A stretch of DNA of 64,000 nt, taken from NCBI GenBank assembly GCA_027030245.1, contig JALVFE010000020.1:1-64000 (forward strand). Reading direction: 5' to 3'. The DNA is from Melioribacteraceae bacterium (GTDB taxonomy: Bacteria > Bacteroidota > Ignavibacteria > Ignavibacteriales > Melioribacteraceae). The translations under genes and the position numbers were made by a program. Shown here piece by piece: positions 6,566 to 15,388 of this stretch; the stretch's first letter is position 1; each line of letters opens with the position of its first letter. Under the pieces are notes generated by a model. The model saw nothing but the letters and a program-made list of their open reading frames with translations. It had not been told where the DNA came from and ran no database searches.

Positions 6566-7555
6566 ATGGAAAATCAAATTAATAATGTTGTAGAATCGTT
6601 CGAGCAAGACTTAAAAGAGGTAAGCGACCTTAAACAGTTAGAAGAAATCCGAATTAAATATTTTAGCCGGAACGGTTTGTTTGCAAAACTGTTCGATGAA
6701 TTCAAAAACCTGCCCAAAGAAGAAAAACCCAAATACGGTCAGTTGCTTAACACCGTAAAGAAAAACTCCCAACAGAAATTCGAAGAGCTGAAAGAAAAAC
6801 TTTCCGCCCAAGCAAAAAAGTTCGAAAAGTTTATCGATTTATCTTTGCCGGGAAGGGAGCACAGAATCGGGAGCAAGCATATTTTAATCCAAACCATTGA
6901 AGAAATTTCCGGAATATTTAAAGGATTGGGTTTTTCGGTTTATACGGGACCGGAATTGGAATCGGACGCAAACAATTTCGAAGCTTTGAATTTTCCCGAA
7001 GACCATCCGGCGCGGGATATGCAAGATACGTTTTTCGTAAACGAGAACTTCTTGCTCAGAACGCATACATCGCCGGTGCAAATCCGTTTGATGAAAGAAA
7101 AACAACCCCCGATAAGAGCAATTATGCCCGGAAAAGTTTACCGGAACGAAGCAATAAGCGCAAAAAGTTATTGCTTGTTTCATCAAATTGAAGGACTTTA
7201 CGTGGATACCGATGTTACTTTTTCGGAACTCAAAGGAACATTGGTTTATTTTGCCAAAATGTTATTTGGAAAAAACGTTAAGTACCGTTTCCGTTCAAGC
7301 TTTTTCCCATTTACGGAACCGAGCGCGGAAGTTGATATTTGGTGGGAACCTAAAGGGAAAGAAGGCAGATGGCTTGAAATTTTAGGCTGCGGAATGGTTG
7401 ATCCGAATGTTCTGGAAAACGTTGGAATAGATTCCGAAAAATATACGGGTTATGCTTTTGGAATGGGCGTTGAACGGATGGCAATGCTAAAGTACGGAAT
7501 TAACGACATAAGAGTTTTCTTTGATAACGATTACAGATTTCTTTCGCAATTCTAA
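6566..7555 (+). CDS. pheS: Phenylalanyl-tRNA synthetase alpha subunit
   Basis: 329 aa. N-terminal coiled coil (residues 1-90) that binds tRNA, then the class II core: GPELESDANNFEALNFPEDHPARD, motif 2 region GKVYRNEAISAKSYCLFHQIEG, and motif 3 GYAFGMGVERMAMLKYGI near the end. Catalytic half of the alpha2-beta2 PheRS. The gene is followed 20 bases later by pheT. The last residues IRVFFDNDYRFLSQF are the usual alpha-subunit terminus. Confidence 0.98.
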   Translation: MENQINNVVESFEQDLKEVSDLKQLEEIRIKYFSRNGLFAKLFDEFKNLPKEEKPKYGQLLNTVKKNSQQKFEELKEKLSAQAKKFEKFIDLSLPGREHRIGSKHILIQTIEEISGIFKGLGFSVYTGPELESDANNFEALNFPEDHPARDMQDTFFVNENFLLRTHTSPVQIRLMKEKQPPIRAIMPGKVYRNEAISAKSYCLFHQIEGLYVDTDVTFSELKGTLVYFAKMLFGKNVKYRFRSSFFPFTEPSAEVDIWWEPKGKEGRWLEILGCGMVDPNVLENVGIDSEKYTGYAFGMGVERMAMLKYGINDIRVFFDNDYRFLSQF

Positions 7556-7575
7556 TTGAAAACAGGAGAGTATAA

Positions 7576-9978
7576 TTGAAAGTTTCACTGAATTGGATTA
7601 GCGATTACATTGATATTGATGACCTTTCGGTAGATGAAATTGTTGATAAACTTACAACTTCGGGATTGGAAGTTGAGGAAGTAATAGACGAAGCAAAAAA
7701 TTTCGAAAATATCATAGTCGGTTTTGTTAAGGAAGTTAAAAAACATCCCAATGCCGATAAACTGAGTTTATGCGTTGTAACCGACGGTAAAGAAGAGTTT
7801 CAAGTGATTTGCGGTGCTCCCAATGTTGCTCCGGGTCAGAAAACCGCATTTGCGAAAGTCGGAGCATATCTTCCAAGCATCAATTTGAAATTAAAAAAAG
7901 CTAAAATTAGGGGAGTCGAATCTTTCGGAATGCTTTGCGCCGAAGACGAACTCGGTTTAAGCGATAATCACGAAGGAATTATGGTTTTGGATGAAAACGC
8001 TCCGGTTGGCGCCCCTTTATCCGAAGTATTGAATAAAAACGATGTAATTTTGGATATCGCGATTACTCCCAACCGTGCGGATGCACTCAGTCATATCGGA
8101 ATTGCACGGGATATCGGTGCTTTGTTCGGCAGAAAATTAAAAATTCCCGAAGTTAACTTAACCGAAAGCGGAAAAAATGTTGATGAGTTTGCTTCGGTGG
8201 AAATCGAAAACGAAAATGATTGCCCGCGGTATGTTGCAAAAGTAATTACCGGCGTTACAATCAAAGAATCTCCCGAATGGCTTAAACAAAGACTTATTGC
8301 AGTTGGGCTAAGACCGATTAACAACGTTGTTGACGCAACAAATTTTGTTTTGTACGAAACCGGTCAGCCGTTGCATGCATTCGATTTGGATAAACTTGCC
8401 GGAAGAAAAATAATTGTTAAAAATGTTGAGGACGGTTATAAATTTACCACTCTCGATTCAAAAGAAAGGGAATTGAAAGCAACGGATTTAATGATTTGCG
8501 ATGCCGAAAAACCTGTGGCAATTGCCGGAGTTATGGGCGGGGAAAATTCTGAAGTAAGCGACGAAACAAAAAATGTTATAATCGAAAGCGCTTACTTTAA
8601 TCCTTCCGCAATACGCAAAACCGCTAAGCGTCTCGGACTTTCCACCGATGCTTCTTACCGTTTCGAACGCGGATGTAATCCCGAAATAACCGAATATGCT
8701 GCAGCCCGTGTTATTTCTTTAATTCAAGAAATCGGCGGCGGGGAAATAGCTAAAGGAACAATTGATGTATATCCCGGGAAAATTCAACGTCCCGTAATTT
8801 CTCTCCGTTATGCAAGATTGAATAAAATTCTAGGTTTCAAAGTGGAACCGGAAAAAGTTAAAGAAATTTTTGAGCTGTTGGAATTCAAAATTTTGGAATC
8901 CGGCGATGAAACCGTGAAAGTGGAAGTTCCGCTTTTCCGCCACGATTTGGAACGTGAAATAGATTTGATTGAAGAAGTAGTGAGAATTTACGGATTCGAT
9001 AAAATCCCGTTGGTAGAAAAAATTCAAGTGGCGCTCGAAGAAAAAGTTGATCAAACGGCATTCAATACTAAAGTAAGGGATTACCTAACCGCACTCGGTT
9101 TTTACGAGATAGTTACGAACTCTCTTCTCAACGAAAAAACCGCAAAGTATTTCGGTAATGCAATTCCCGTGCTCAATCCGCAAAGCATTGAAATGACGCA
9201 TGCAAGAACTTCTTTGATTCCGGGAATGTTAGGAACGATCGAAAGAAATATAAGGGTCAAAGAAAGGAATCTAAAACTTTTTGAAATCGGGCACACATTC
9301 GAGATGAAAACAGACGGGGAAATTAAAAGTTTCGATGATATTGAGGAAACCGATAAATTAACTTTTGCGGTAACCGGCAATAAGGAAGAATCCGTTTGGT
9401 ACTCGAAAGACCGGCAATTCGATTTTTATGATATTGTTGGTGCGGCGGATGAACTCTTCCGTAAACTTGGAGTGGAAGAAAAATTATCCGATACTTATTT
9501 TCTCGAGCCGGATAACATATTCGATTTCCGCATCGAAAAAAAATATAAGAAGAAAATTGTGGCTGCAGCCGGTAAAATAAATTCCGCACTTTTGGAAAAA
9601 TTTAACATTAATCAAGATGTTTATCTCTTCGATGTAAACTTGGATGTAATGAGGGAAATTCACTCGGATACCCGGAAATTCAATGAATTACTTAAGTTCC
9701 CGAAGGTCGTAAGGGATTTTGCATTTGTTTTCGACAAAGATATTCGTTACGAGACGGTTGTTAACGAAATTCAAAAAAGCGGTTCTAAGTTGTTGAAAAA
9801 GATAAAGTTATTTGATATCTTTGAAAGTGACAGTTTAGGTCGGGACAAAAAAAGTATGGCTTTTCAATTGGAATATTACGACGAAAACCGTACTTTAACC
9901 GAAGAAGAAATAGATAAAGAATTCTGGAAAACAATAGAACATATTAAATCGAAACTTAAAGCCGAACTAAGAGGATAA
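7576..9978 (+). CDS. pheT: Phenylalanyl-tRNA synthetase beta subunit
   Basis: 800 aa, typical length. Starts with TTG (MKVSLNWISDYIDI is the conserved N-terminus; GGAGAG lies 8 bases upstream). Domains in order: EMAP-II-like tRNA-binding domain (about 40-150), B3/B4 editing domain (about 210-375, with PLHAFDLDKL), B5 domain (about 405-475), core domain, and C-terminal FDX-ACB anticodon-binding domain (about 705-800). Partner of PheS. The GTG of the next small gene follows 6 bases after the stop, so the operon continues towards zapA. Confidence 0.98.
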   Translation: MKVSLNWISDYIDIDDLSVDEIVDKLTTSGLEVEEVIDEAKNFENIIVGFVKEVKKHPNADKLSLCVVTDGKEEFQVICGAPNVAPGQKTAFAKVGAYLPSINLKLKKAKIRGVESFGMLCAEDELGLSDNHEGIMVLDENAPVGAPLSEVLNKNDVILDIAITPNRADALSHIGIARDIGALFGRKLKIPEVNLTESGKNVDEFASVEIENENDCPRYVAKVITGVTIKESPEWLKQRLIAVGLRPINNVVDATNFVLYETGQPLHAFDLDKLAGRKIIVKNVEDGYKFTTLDSKERELKATDLMICDAEKPVAIAGVMGGENSEVSDETKNVIIESAYFNPSAIRKTAKRLGLSTDASYRFERGCNPEITEYAAARVISLIQEIGGGEIAKGTIDVYPGKIQRPVISLRYARLNKILGFKVEPEKVKEIFELLEFKILESGDETVKVEVPLFRHDLEREIDLIEEVVRIYGFDKIPLVEKIQVALEEKVDQTAFNTKVRDYLTALGFYEIVTNSLLNEKTAKYFGNAIPVLNPQSIEMTHARTSLIPGMLGTIERNIRVKERNLKLFEIGHTFEMKTDGEIKSFDDIEETDKLTFAVTGNKEESVWYSKDRQFDFYDIVGAADELFRKLGVEEKLSDTYFLEPDNIFDFRIEKKYKKKIVAAAGKINSALLEKFNINQDVYLFDVNLDVMREIHSDTRKFNELLKFPKVVRDFAFVFDKDIRYETVVNEIQKSGSKLLKKIKLFDIFESDSLGRDKKSMAFQLEYYDENRTLTEEEIDKEFWKTIEHIKSKLKAELRG

Positions 9979-9984
9979 AATAGC

Positions 9985-10299
9985 GTGTCGGAAACTTCCA
10001 AATACGATTTGTTTTTGAATGAATTGAACGGATTGGAAAAAATGCTTCATTCGTTTGTTCAAAAACATAACGATCTTAAAGAAATGAAGGTTGCTCTGGA
10101 AAAAAAAGTAAAACAGTTGGAAAATGAGAACGAAGTTCTTAAATTAAAAATAGAAGAATTGGAACACAAAGTAGAAGAAGTAGTTAAAAAGAAAAACGAA
10201 TTAATCGATACTAATAATATAAGCGACGTTGACAGGGAAACGTTGATAAATCAGATTGACGAACTGATAGAAAAAATCGATTATCATATTCGTTCTTAA
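9985..10299 (+). CDS. Small coiled-coil protein, ZapB-like
   Basis: 104 aa beginning at GTG, 6 bases after pheT. Almost the whole chain is heptad-rich coiled coil (residues 10-75: LEKMLHSFVQKHNDLKEMKV..KKVKQLENENEVLKLKIEELE) without cysteine or hydrophobic segments, so it is a soluble rod. Its place immediately before zapA suggests a cell-division role like that of ZapB, which bridges ZapA to other division proteins, but the sequence alone does not prove this; coiled coils match many families weakly. Confidence 0.7.
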   Translation: MSETSKYDLFLNELNGLEKMLHSFVQKHNDLKEMKVALEKKVKQLENENEVLKLKIEELEHKVEEVVKKKNELIDTNNISDVDRETLINQIDELIEKIDYHIRS

Positions 10300-10356
10300 G
10301 TTTCAACGGTGGTTGGAACTTGTAACATATTGTTTGTATGATGGAATTGACAAAAA

Positions 10357-10653
10357 ATGACTGAAAAAAAGAAGCTTAAAGTAAAAATTTTCGATAAAGA
10401 ATTTTCACTCTTAGTTGAAAATGAAGAAATAGCTGAAGAACTGGTTGCATACGTTGACAAGGTGATGAATGAAACGCAAGAGGATTTGAAAGATCAGCCG
10501 ACTGAAACAATAGCTATAATAGCGGCGTTGAACATAGCATACGATCTTTCGGTAGAGAAAAATAAATTTAGAGAATTTAGCATTCAAGCTATCGATAAAG
10601 TAAAGAAAATGAAGCTTCTTTTAAGCGAGTCTGAATTGTCCACTCCATCATAA
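10357..10653 (+). CDS. zapA: Cell division protein ZapA
   Basis: 98 aa. LKVKIFDKEFSLLVENEE is the ZapA N-terminal strand pair, followed by YVDKVMNETQ and the helix TIAIIAALNIAYDL (the ZapA globular domain), then a coiled-coil helix to the end. ZapA crosslinks FtsZ filaments at midcell. Lies downstream of the coiled-coil gene and upstream of the putative 6S RNA; zapA next to the 6S gene is also the arrangement in E. coli. Confidence 0.9.
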   Translation: MTEKKKLKVKIFDKEFSLLVENEEIAEELVAYVDKVMNETQEDLKDQPTETIAIIAALNIAYDLSVEKNKFREFSIQAIDKVKKMKLLLSESELSTPS

Positions 10654-10659
10654 TATTTT

Positions 10660-10830
10660 AACCGCGCTGTCAATTCTGTTATATGAAGAACTAACACTAA
10701 TAACAAGGGTTATCGACTCAGGGCGTGTATTACAGGCCTCATCCCGTTAAGGGATCTCGCGGATGCGGGACAGTGGAAGTAAAAAGCGTCCGGCGGTTTC
10801 CCACATTGAATGGAAGGGTTCTTCCATTTA
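10660..10830 (+). ncRNA. Candidate 6S RNA (ssrS)
   Basis: The 220-base gap between zapA and rny holds no gene but much pairing potential: AACCGC (10660-10665) with GCGGTT (10793-10798) as a closing stem, CTGTC with GACAG inside it, ATCCC/GGGAT hairpin at 10741-10755, and a perfect AATGGAAG/CTTCCATT hairpin at 10809-10828. A long rod with a central open region beside zapA is where 6S RNA, the RNA polymerase-sequestering regulator, is found in E. coli. Ends and structure are estimated by eye; a covariance search was not possible. Confidence 0.5.
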
Positions 10831-10876
10831 AGAATTGGCAGCGGCGGTATTATTAATTGGCATATACGGAGGAATT

Positions 10877-12448
10877 ATGGATTGGACAAACCCAATATAC
10901 TTGATTGGAATAGGAGTTGTTCTATCGGCGGTAATGTTTTTTTTAGGATGGGCAATAAACTCCAAAATCGGTAGATCGGCAATTAATCGTGCGAAAGAAA
11001 AAGCCGAAGAAATTATTGAAGATGCTAAAAAGGAAGCCAAGAATCTTAAAAGGGAAAAACTCTTAGAAGTTAAAGACGAATGGCTTAGGAAAAAACAAGA
11101 GTTCGATAATGAAGTAAATACCCGGAGACAAAAACTTCAGAATTATGAAAAAAATCTCGATTCGAGAGAAGAGAGTATAGAGAAGAAGTACGAGCTCGTA
11201 ATTCAAAAAGAAAAAGCCAATAAAGAATTTGAGAAAAAGCTGTTAGTCCAAAAAGAACTTCTTGAAAGAAAAAGCAACGAGCTGGACAATTTAATACGCG
11301 AACAAAATGTAAGATTGGAAAAAATTGCTTCGCTTACCGCCGAAGAGGCTAAAAAAATGTTGATGGAAAACATGATCGAAAAAGCCAAATCGGATGCTTC
11401 CCAATATATTAAAGAGATAAGGGACAGAGCTAAGCTGGAAGCAAAACGGGAAGCGCAAAAGATTGTGGTTCAGGCAATTCAACGGACTGCGGTCGATCAT
11501 TCCGTGGAAACAACCGTTTCGGTTGTTCAAATCCAAAACGATGAAATGAAAGGAAGAATTATCGGAAGGGAAGGAAGAAACATTCGTTCCTTCGAAGCGG
11601 TAACCGGTGTGGACGTAATTGTGGACGATACTCCCGAAGCGGTTATACTTTCTGCATTCGATCAATACAGACGCGAAATTGCAAGAATCGCTCTTGAAAG
11701 ATTAATTGCCGACGGCAGAATTCATCCGGCGCGAATTGAAGAAGTTGTTAAAAAAGTTGAAGCCGAACTTGAAGAAGAAATTATTCACGAAGGTGAAAAC
11801 GTTCTCGTACAACTCGGATTGCACGGCGTTCATCCCGAACTTGTAAAGCATATCGGAAAGATGAAATACCGCTCAAGTTACGGGCAGAATTTGCTTCAGC
11901 ATAGTATAGAAGTTGCTTATTTAACCGGAATTATGGCTGCGGAATTGGGATTCGATGTTAATCTGGCTAAAAAAGCCGGACTTATGCACGACATTGGAAA
12001 AACAATCGATAGAAGTGTTGAAGGTCCGCATGCGCTTTTGGGTTACGATTTGGCTAAGAAATATAAAGAACATCCGATTGTGGTGAATGCTATCGGTTCG
12101 CATCACGAAGATATTGAGATGGAGCATCCGATTGCGGCTTTGGTGCAAGCAGCCGATGCAATCAGCGGGGCAAGACCCGGCGCAAGACGCGAACCTTTGG
12201 AAGGTTATGTAAAAAGGCTTGAAAATCTTGAAAATATTGCCAATACTTTCGAAGGTGTTGCAAAAACTTATGCTATTCAAGCCGGAAGGGAAATCCGCGT
12301 GGTTGTAGAACCCGATAAAGTTGATGACTCGTTCTCCGATAAACTTGCTTACGATATTGCGCAAAAAATTCAAGACGAGATGGAATATCCCGGACAAATT
12401 AAAGTTACGGTCATCCGGGAAGTGAGAAAAATAGCATATGCGAAATAA
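10877..12448 (+). CDS. rny: Ribonuclease Y
   Basis: 523 aa from ATG at 10877, preferred over an in-frame TTG at 10835 because GGAGGAA lies 4 bases upstream and the resulting MDWTNPIYLIGIGVVL start is a clean membrane anchor. Domains: N-terminal transmembrane helix (about 5-27), long charged coiled coil (30-200), KH RNA-binding domain (MKGRIIGREGRNIRSFEAVTGVD), HD phosphohydrolase domain (QHSIEVAYL, GLMHDIGK, GSHHEDIE) and the conserved terminus. RNase Y is a membrane-bound endoribonuclease that starts mRNA decay. Probably closes the thrS-rny transcription unit; a terminator follows. Confidence 0.97.
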   Translation: MDWTNPIYLIGIGVVLSAVMFFLGWAINSKIGRSAINRAKEKAEEIIEDAKKEAKNLKREKLLEVKDEWLRKKQEFDNEVNTRRQKLQNYEKNLDSREESIEKKYELVIQKEKANKEFEKKLLVQKELLERKSNELDNLIREQNVRLEKIASLTAEEAKKMLMENMIEKAKSDASQYIKEIRDRAKLEAKREAQKIVVQAIQRTAVDHSVETTVSVVQIQNDEMKGRIIGREGRNIRSFEAVTGVDVIVDDTPEAVILSAFDQYRREIARIALERLIADGRIHPARIEEVVKKVEAELEEEIIHEGENVLVQLGLHGVHPELVKHIGKMKYRSSYGQNLLQHSIEVAYLTGIMAAELGFDVNLAKKAGLMHDIGKTIDRSVEGPHALLGYDLAKKYKEHPIVVNAIGSHHEDIEMEHPIAALVQAADAISGARPGARREPLEGYVKRLENLENIANTFEGVAKTYAIQAGREIRVVVEPDKVDDSFSDKLAYDIAQKIQDEMEYPGQIKVTVIREVRKIAYAK

Positions 12449-12465
12449 CTCCCGATATTATTTTC

Positions 12466-12495
12466 AAAACCCCCGTTTGTCGGGGGTTTTTTATT
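12466..12495 (+). terminator. Terminator after rny
   Basis: CCCCCG (12470-12475) pairs with CGGGGG (12481-12486), loop TTTGT, followed by T6 and further T-rich sequence. Standard intrinsic terminator 17 bases after the rny stop. Confidence 0.9.
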
Positions 12496-12584
12496 TTTCC
12501 CCTACTGCAGTAAAATTTATTCCCTTTCTTTACAATGAGTTCGCAATTTTATTTAATATAATTTACGAAGTCTTCCCTGCAAAA

Positions 12585-12600
12585 CTACCTATTTAGGTAG
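12585..12600. promoter_or_regulatory. Perfect palindrome, possible operator
   Basis: CTACCTATTTAGGTAG: 7-base arms CTACCTA/TAGGTAG around TT, about 105 bases before the first secreted-protein gene at 12705. The shape (short perfect dyad) is that of a dimeric activator or repressor site; the arms resemble LuxR-type recognition halves, but no regulator gene is adjacent. Confidence 0.4.
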
Positions 12601-12704
12601 TTGATTAACCGTTCGTTTCGCATTAATTTACTTTCGTAAAAAAAAAGTGCATTTTTCCGATAAATTTTGGTCAACGCACAAAACCACGAATTATAGAGGT
12701 AAAT

Positions 12705-13613
12705 ATGAAAAAAATAAAATTGATGTTGATTTTCTGTGTACTCGGCTTGACTGTTTCGAAGGCACAGTTAAATATAGAAATAAGCAACGGTATGATGGTT
12801 GAAACAACCACGAATCTCGGCATTACCAACGTTTCCGATGTAACGGAAAACGGTTCCGGTTATCTAAAAGGCAGGGTTGAATCATCATCACTTTCCGGCG
12901 CAACACAATTTGCCGGATTAACATTCGCAAACGGTTTTACGGGAACTATTAGAAGAATTACCGGAACACCTTATGCAAAAGGGAACGGCGAAGGCACTAA
13001 TTTTAAAAGATACTACGAATTTAACAATACTTCGGGAAGTGCCCTTTCAACCGATTGCGACGTTACTTGCGTTACATCGGGAGCAAACGACGAAACTAAC
13101 GGAGTAGCCGCACCGTACTTCGAATACAATTATCAATCTGAATGGAACGGTTACGGCGACGGATCTACAGGTTCTACTATACATGCCGCTAATGTTTCGA
13201 TTCCTACGGGCGTATCCGATTTGGTTTTTGCGGCGGGTGTCGGTGTTGCAGCTAAAATTTTCCTTCAAGGTCCGTACGATGCAGCGAATGATAATATGAA
13301 TACAACAATTAATGCGGATGTTCCGTTGACTTCACCTTATTCGGAAGATCCCAGAACCGCAAGCACCAAACCCGCCACGGCAGTCGATTGGGTTTTGGTT
13401 CAGTTAAGGGATTCGGGATCGCCTTCAACGGTAATCGGTTCGCGTTCGGCATTTTTGAAAAACGACGGAACTTTAATGGAAGATGACGGAACCGGCGAAA
13501 TAGGAATTAAGGCGGCACCGGGGGATTATTACATTGTAATTCAACACCGGAATCATCTAGGGGTTATGTCCGCCACGGCACAAACAGGTCTAACTTGGAG
13601 AACTTCGCCGTAA
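12705..13613 (+). CDS. Secreted protein of unknown function
   Basis: 302 aa with a clear signal peptide (MKKIKLMLIFCVLGLTVSKA, cleavage near residue 21). The mature part is rich in Gly, Ser, Thr and Asn, with short beta-strand-like runs (FAGLTFANGFTGTIRRITG) and phrases such as VDWVLVQLRDSG and DGTLMEDDGTGEIGIKAAPGDYYIVIQHRNHLG. The last parts resemble the all-beta carrier modules common in Bacteroidota surface proteins, in which the C-terminal module describes an Ig-like fold. No sorting signal is present at its own C-terminus. First of three co-directed secreted-protein genes (12705-15230) with good ribosome sites (AGAGG). Function unknown. Confidence 0.7.
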   Translation: MKKIKLMLIFCVLGLTVSKAQLNIEISNGMMVETTTNLGITNVSDVTENGSGYLKGRVESSSLSGATQFAGLTFANGFTGTIRRITGTPYAKGNGEGTNFKRYYEFNNTSGSALSTDCDVTCVTSGANDETNGVAAPYFEYNYQSEWNGYGDGSTGSTIHAANVSIPTGVSDLVFAAGVGVAAKIFLQGPYDAANDNMNTTINADVPLTSPYSEDPRTASTKPATAVDWVLVQLRDSGSPSTVIGSRSAFLKNDGTLMEDDGTGEIGIKAAPGDYYIVIQHRNHLGVMSATAQTGLTWRTSP

Positions 13614-13695
13614 TTAAGGTTTTTGGTTTGAATAGAGTTTTTCCGTGAATTCGTCACGGCTATCTTAAATTTTTATAAACATAAGGAGAAATACT

Positions 13696-14094
13696 ATGAA
13701 ACAAAGTTTCACAATCCTTTTACTGATGCTTCTTGTTGCTTCGGTTTCGTTTGCGCAGAGAAGCGAACAAAAAATAGTAAAAGAAAATGTAATCAAATCC
13801 GCTGTTAAATCGCCAAACTCACCCACAGCTACCGTTTATGATTTCACTACCGGCAGTGATAAATTTTACGGCGGCGCTTCGGGAGCTATTGAAGTGGAAG
13901 CCGGTGTTTGGGGAATGATTGCCGGGGATTCAAACGGCTCGGGAATCATTTCAAACTCTGATAAAGATGACATTAACACAAATAACAACCTATCAGGTTA
14001 TTATGCCAGCGACATTAATTTGAGCGGTATCGTTTCGAATTCAGATAAGGATTATGTTAATAGTAATAACAACAAATCAACTCAAGTACCATAG
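13696..14094 (+). CDS. Small secreted protein with duplicated dockerin-like loops
   Basis: 132 aa with signal peptide (residues 1-20, ending VSFAQ). The C-terminal half has two related segments, GDSNGSGIISNSDKDDI and SDINLSGIVSNSDKDYV, each with the Asp/Asn-rich calcium loop followed by a helix start that defines type I dockerin repeats (pattern D-x-N-x-S/G-x-I-x-x-x-D). Dockerins bind cohesin domains. Ends at residue 132 without a type IX sorting domain. The gene sits between two other secreted-protein genes. Calcium binding is inferred from the pattern only. Confidence 0.65.
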   Translation: MKQSFTILLLMLLVASVSFAQRSEQKIVKENVIKSAVKSPNSPTATVYDFTTGSDKFYGGASGAIEVEAGVWGMIAGDSNGSGIISNSDKDDINTNNNLSGYYASDINLSGIVSNSDKDYVNSNNNKSTQVP

Positions 14095-14114
14095 AAAATA
14101 TTAAGAGGTTAAAA

Positions 14115-15230
14115 ATGAAATATATTGTTAAAATATTTTTAATATTAAATTTATTAGTTATGAGCATATTTGCTCAGCATACGGCGGATTTGTTTATTGA
14201 AAATGCGCAAGCTAACGGAACGACTTTTACATGGGAAATTCACATAACTCCCACAAACGATTGGGGAACTGCGAATGGTGCAACTTCGCTTGGAGATTGC
14301 AGTTGGTATTTTTCTTACAATACGTCTGTTCTCTCTAATCCTCAGATAATCTTTCAAGGATCGGCCGTTGATCAGGCTCACTATGTTAATACTACGGGCA
14401 TCACCGGTGGAAGGGTATACGTCGATACAAAATTAAATTCATTCGATCCTGGTGTTCCGATGACTCAAGGTGTAAAGTATCATGTTTACACTGTGCAGAT
14501 GGATATTTCGGACCCTAATGCGCAATCGTTACTTGAATGGGATCATATTAACACCGGAATATTTAACGCTCTTGATGAATCGGTTAACGAAAATTACATT
14601 GGAACCGGCGATATCCCTTTACCGGTGGAATTAACAACGTTAAACGTAGAGCAGCAAAATAACGAGGCCGTCGGAATTCATTGGGAAACCGCAACGGAAT
14701 TGAACAATTATGGTTTTGAAATTCAACGGTCGGTATTAAATGAAGACGAATTTAAACCGGTTAATTCCGAAGATGAAACAGCCATCGAAAGAGATTGGCA
14801 AGTAGTGGGCTTTGTAAAAGGCTCAGGAAATAGCAATGCACCGAAAAAATATTCTTACGTTGATAAAAATCTATTCGGCGGAAGTCATTTTGTTTACAGA
14901 TTAAAACAAATTGATGTTGACGGTTCTTTTGAATATTCGGACGAAGTGGAAATAGAAGTGGTCCCCACTAAATACGAATTGAGCCAAAATTATCCTAATC
15001 CGTTTAATCCGTCTACAACAATTAAATTTTCCTTACCGGAAAACACTAAAGTGCGGTTGGATGTTTACAATCTGATTGGGGAATTGGTTAAAACTCTTGT
15101 TAACAAAGAATTGGAAGCAGGATTTCAAAAAGTAAATTTTGATGCTTCCGGCTTGACGAGCGGAGTTTATTTTTACCGCCTAAGCACAAGCAAATTCAAT
15201 AAAGTAAGAAAAATGTTATTATTAAAATAG
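14115..15230 (+). CDS. Type IX secreted protein with cohesin-like N-terminal domain
   Basis: 371 aa. Signal peptide (1-20, ending SIFAQ). Residues 22-165 form an all-beta module (ADLFIENAQANGTTFTWEIH.. SWYFSYNTSVLSNPQIIFQG .. VYTVQMDISDP) whose strand order looks cohesin/carrier-like. Residues about 175-280 are the FN3-like segment starting LPVELTTLNVEQ usual in Ignavibacteria. The end, from YELSQNYPNPFNPSTTIKFS through GVYFYRL to RKMLLLK, is the type A sorting signal recognised by the type IX system, so the protein should be exported and cell-surface attached or released. It starts 20 bases after the dockerin-like gene, which makes a bound pair plausible but unproven. Confidence 0.8.
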   Translation: MKYIVKIFLILNLLVMSIFAQHTADLFIENAQANGTTFTWEIHITPTNDWGTANGATSLGDCSWYFSYNTSVLSNPQIIFQGSAVDQAHYVNTTGITGGRVYVDTKLNSFDPGVPMTQGVKYHVYTVQMDISDPNAQSLLEWDHINTGIFNALDESVNENYIGTGDIPLPVELTTLNVEQQNNEAVGIHWETATELNNYGFEIQRSVLNEDEFKPVNSEDETAIERDWQVVGFVKGSGNSNAPKKYSYVDKNLFGGSHFVYRLKQIDVDGSFEYSDEVEIEVVPTKYELSQNYPNPFNPSTTIKFSLPENTKVRLDVYNLIGELVKTLVNKELEAGFQKVNFDASGLTSGVYFYRLSTSKFNKVRKMLLLK

Positions 15231-15237
15231 TATCAAA

Positions 15238-15363
15238 TGAGGCTGTCTTAAAAGTGTCATGCTGAACTTGTTTCAGCATCTTGTTGAAAAGTTTGGAATA
15301 ACACAGTTTATAGGTATTCCACCAAAGGATTAGAAGACAAACATTGGTTTTGAGACAGCCTCA
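15238..15363. mobile_element. 126-bp MITE-like element
   Basis: Perfect 11-base terminal inverted repeats TGAGGCTGTCT (15238-15248) and AGACAGCCTCA (15353-15363) bound a 126-base unit with no coding capacity. Inside the left end is GTCATGCTGAACTTGTTTCA, a variant of the dispersed palindromic repeats of this genome. A partial relative of the terminus (GAGACAGCC) occurs at about 60338. Inserted 8 bases after the stop of the type IX secreted protein. No target duplication is evident. Confidence 0.6.
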
Positions 15364-15388
15364 ATAATAAATAATGGAGATAAAGTAA

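Noticed and set aside
10835-10876. Earlier TTG start for rny
   Set aside because: The ATG at 10877 has GGAGGAA and the expected membrane-anchor start; the upstream stretch overlaps the structured RNA region.
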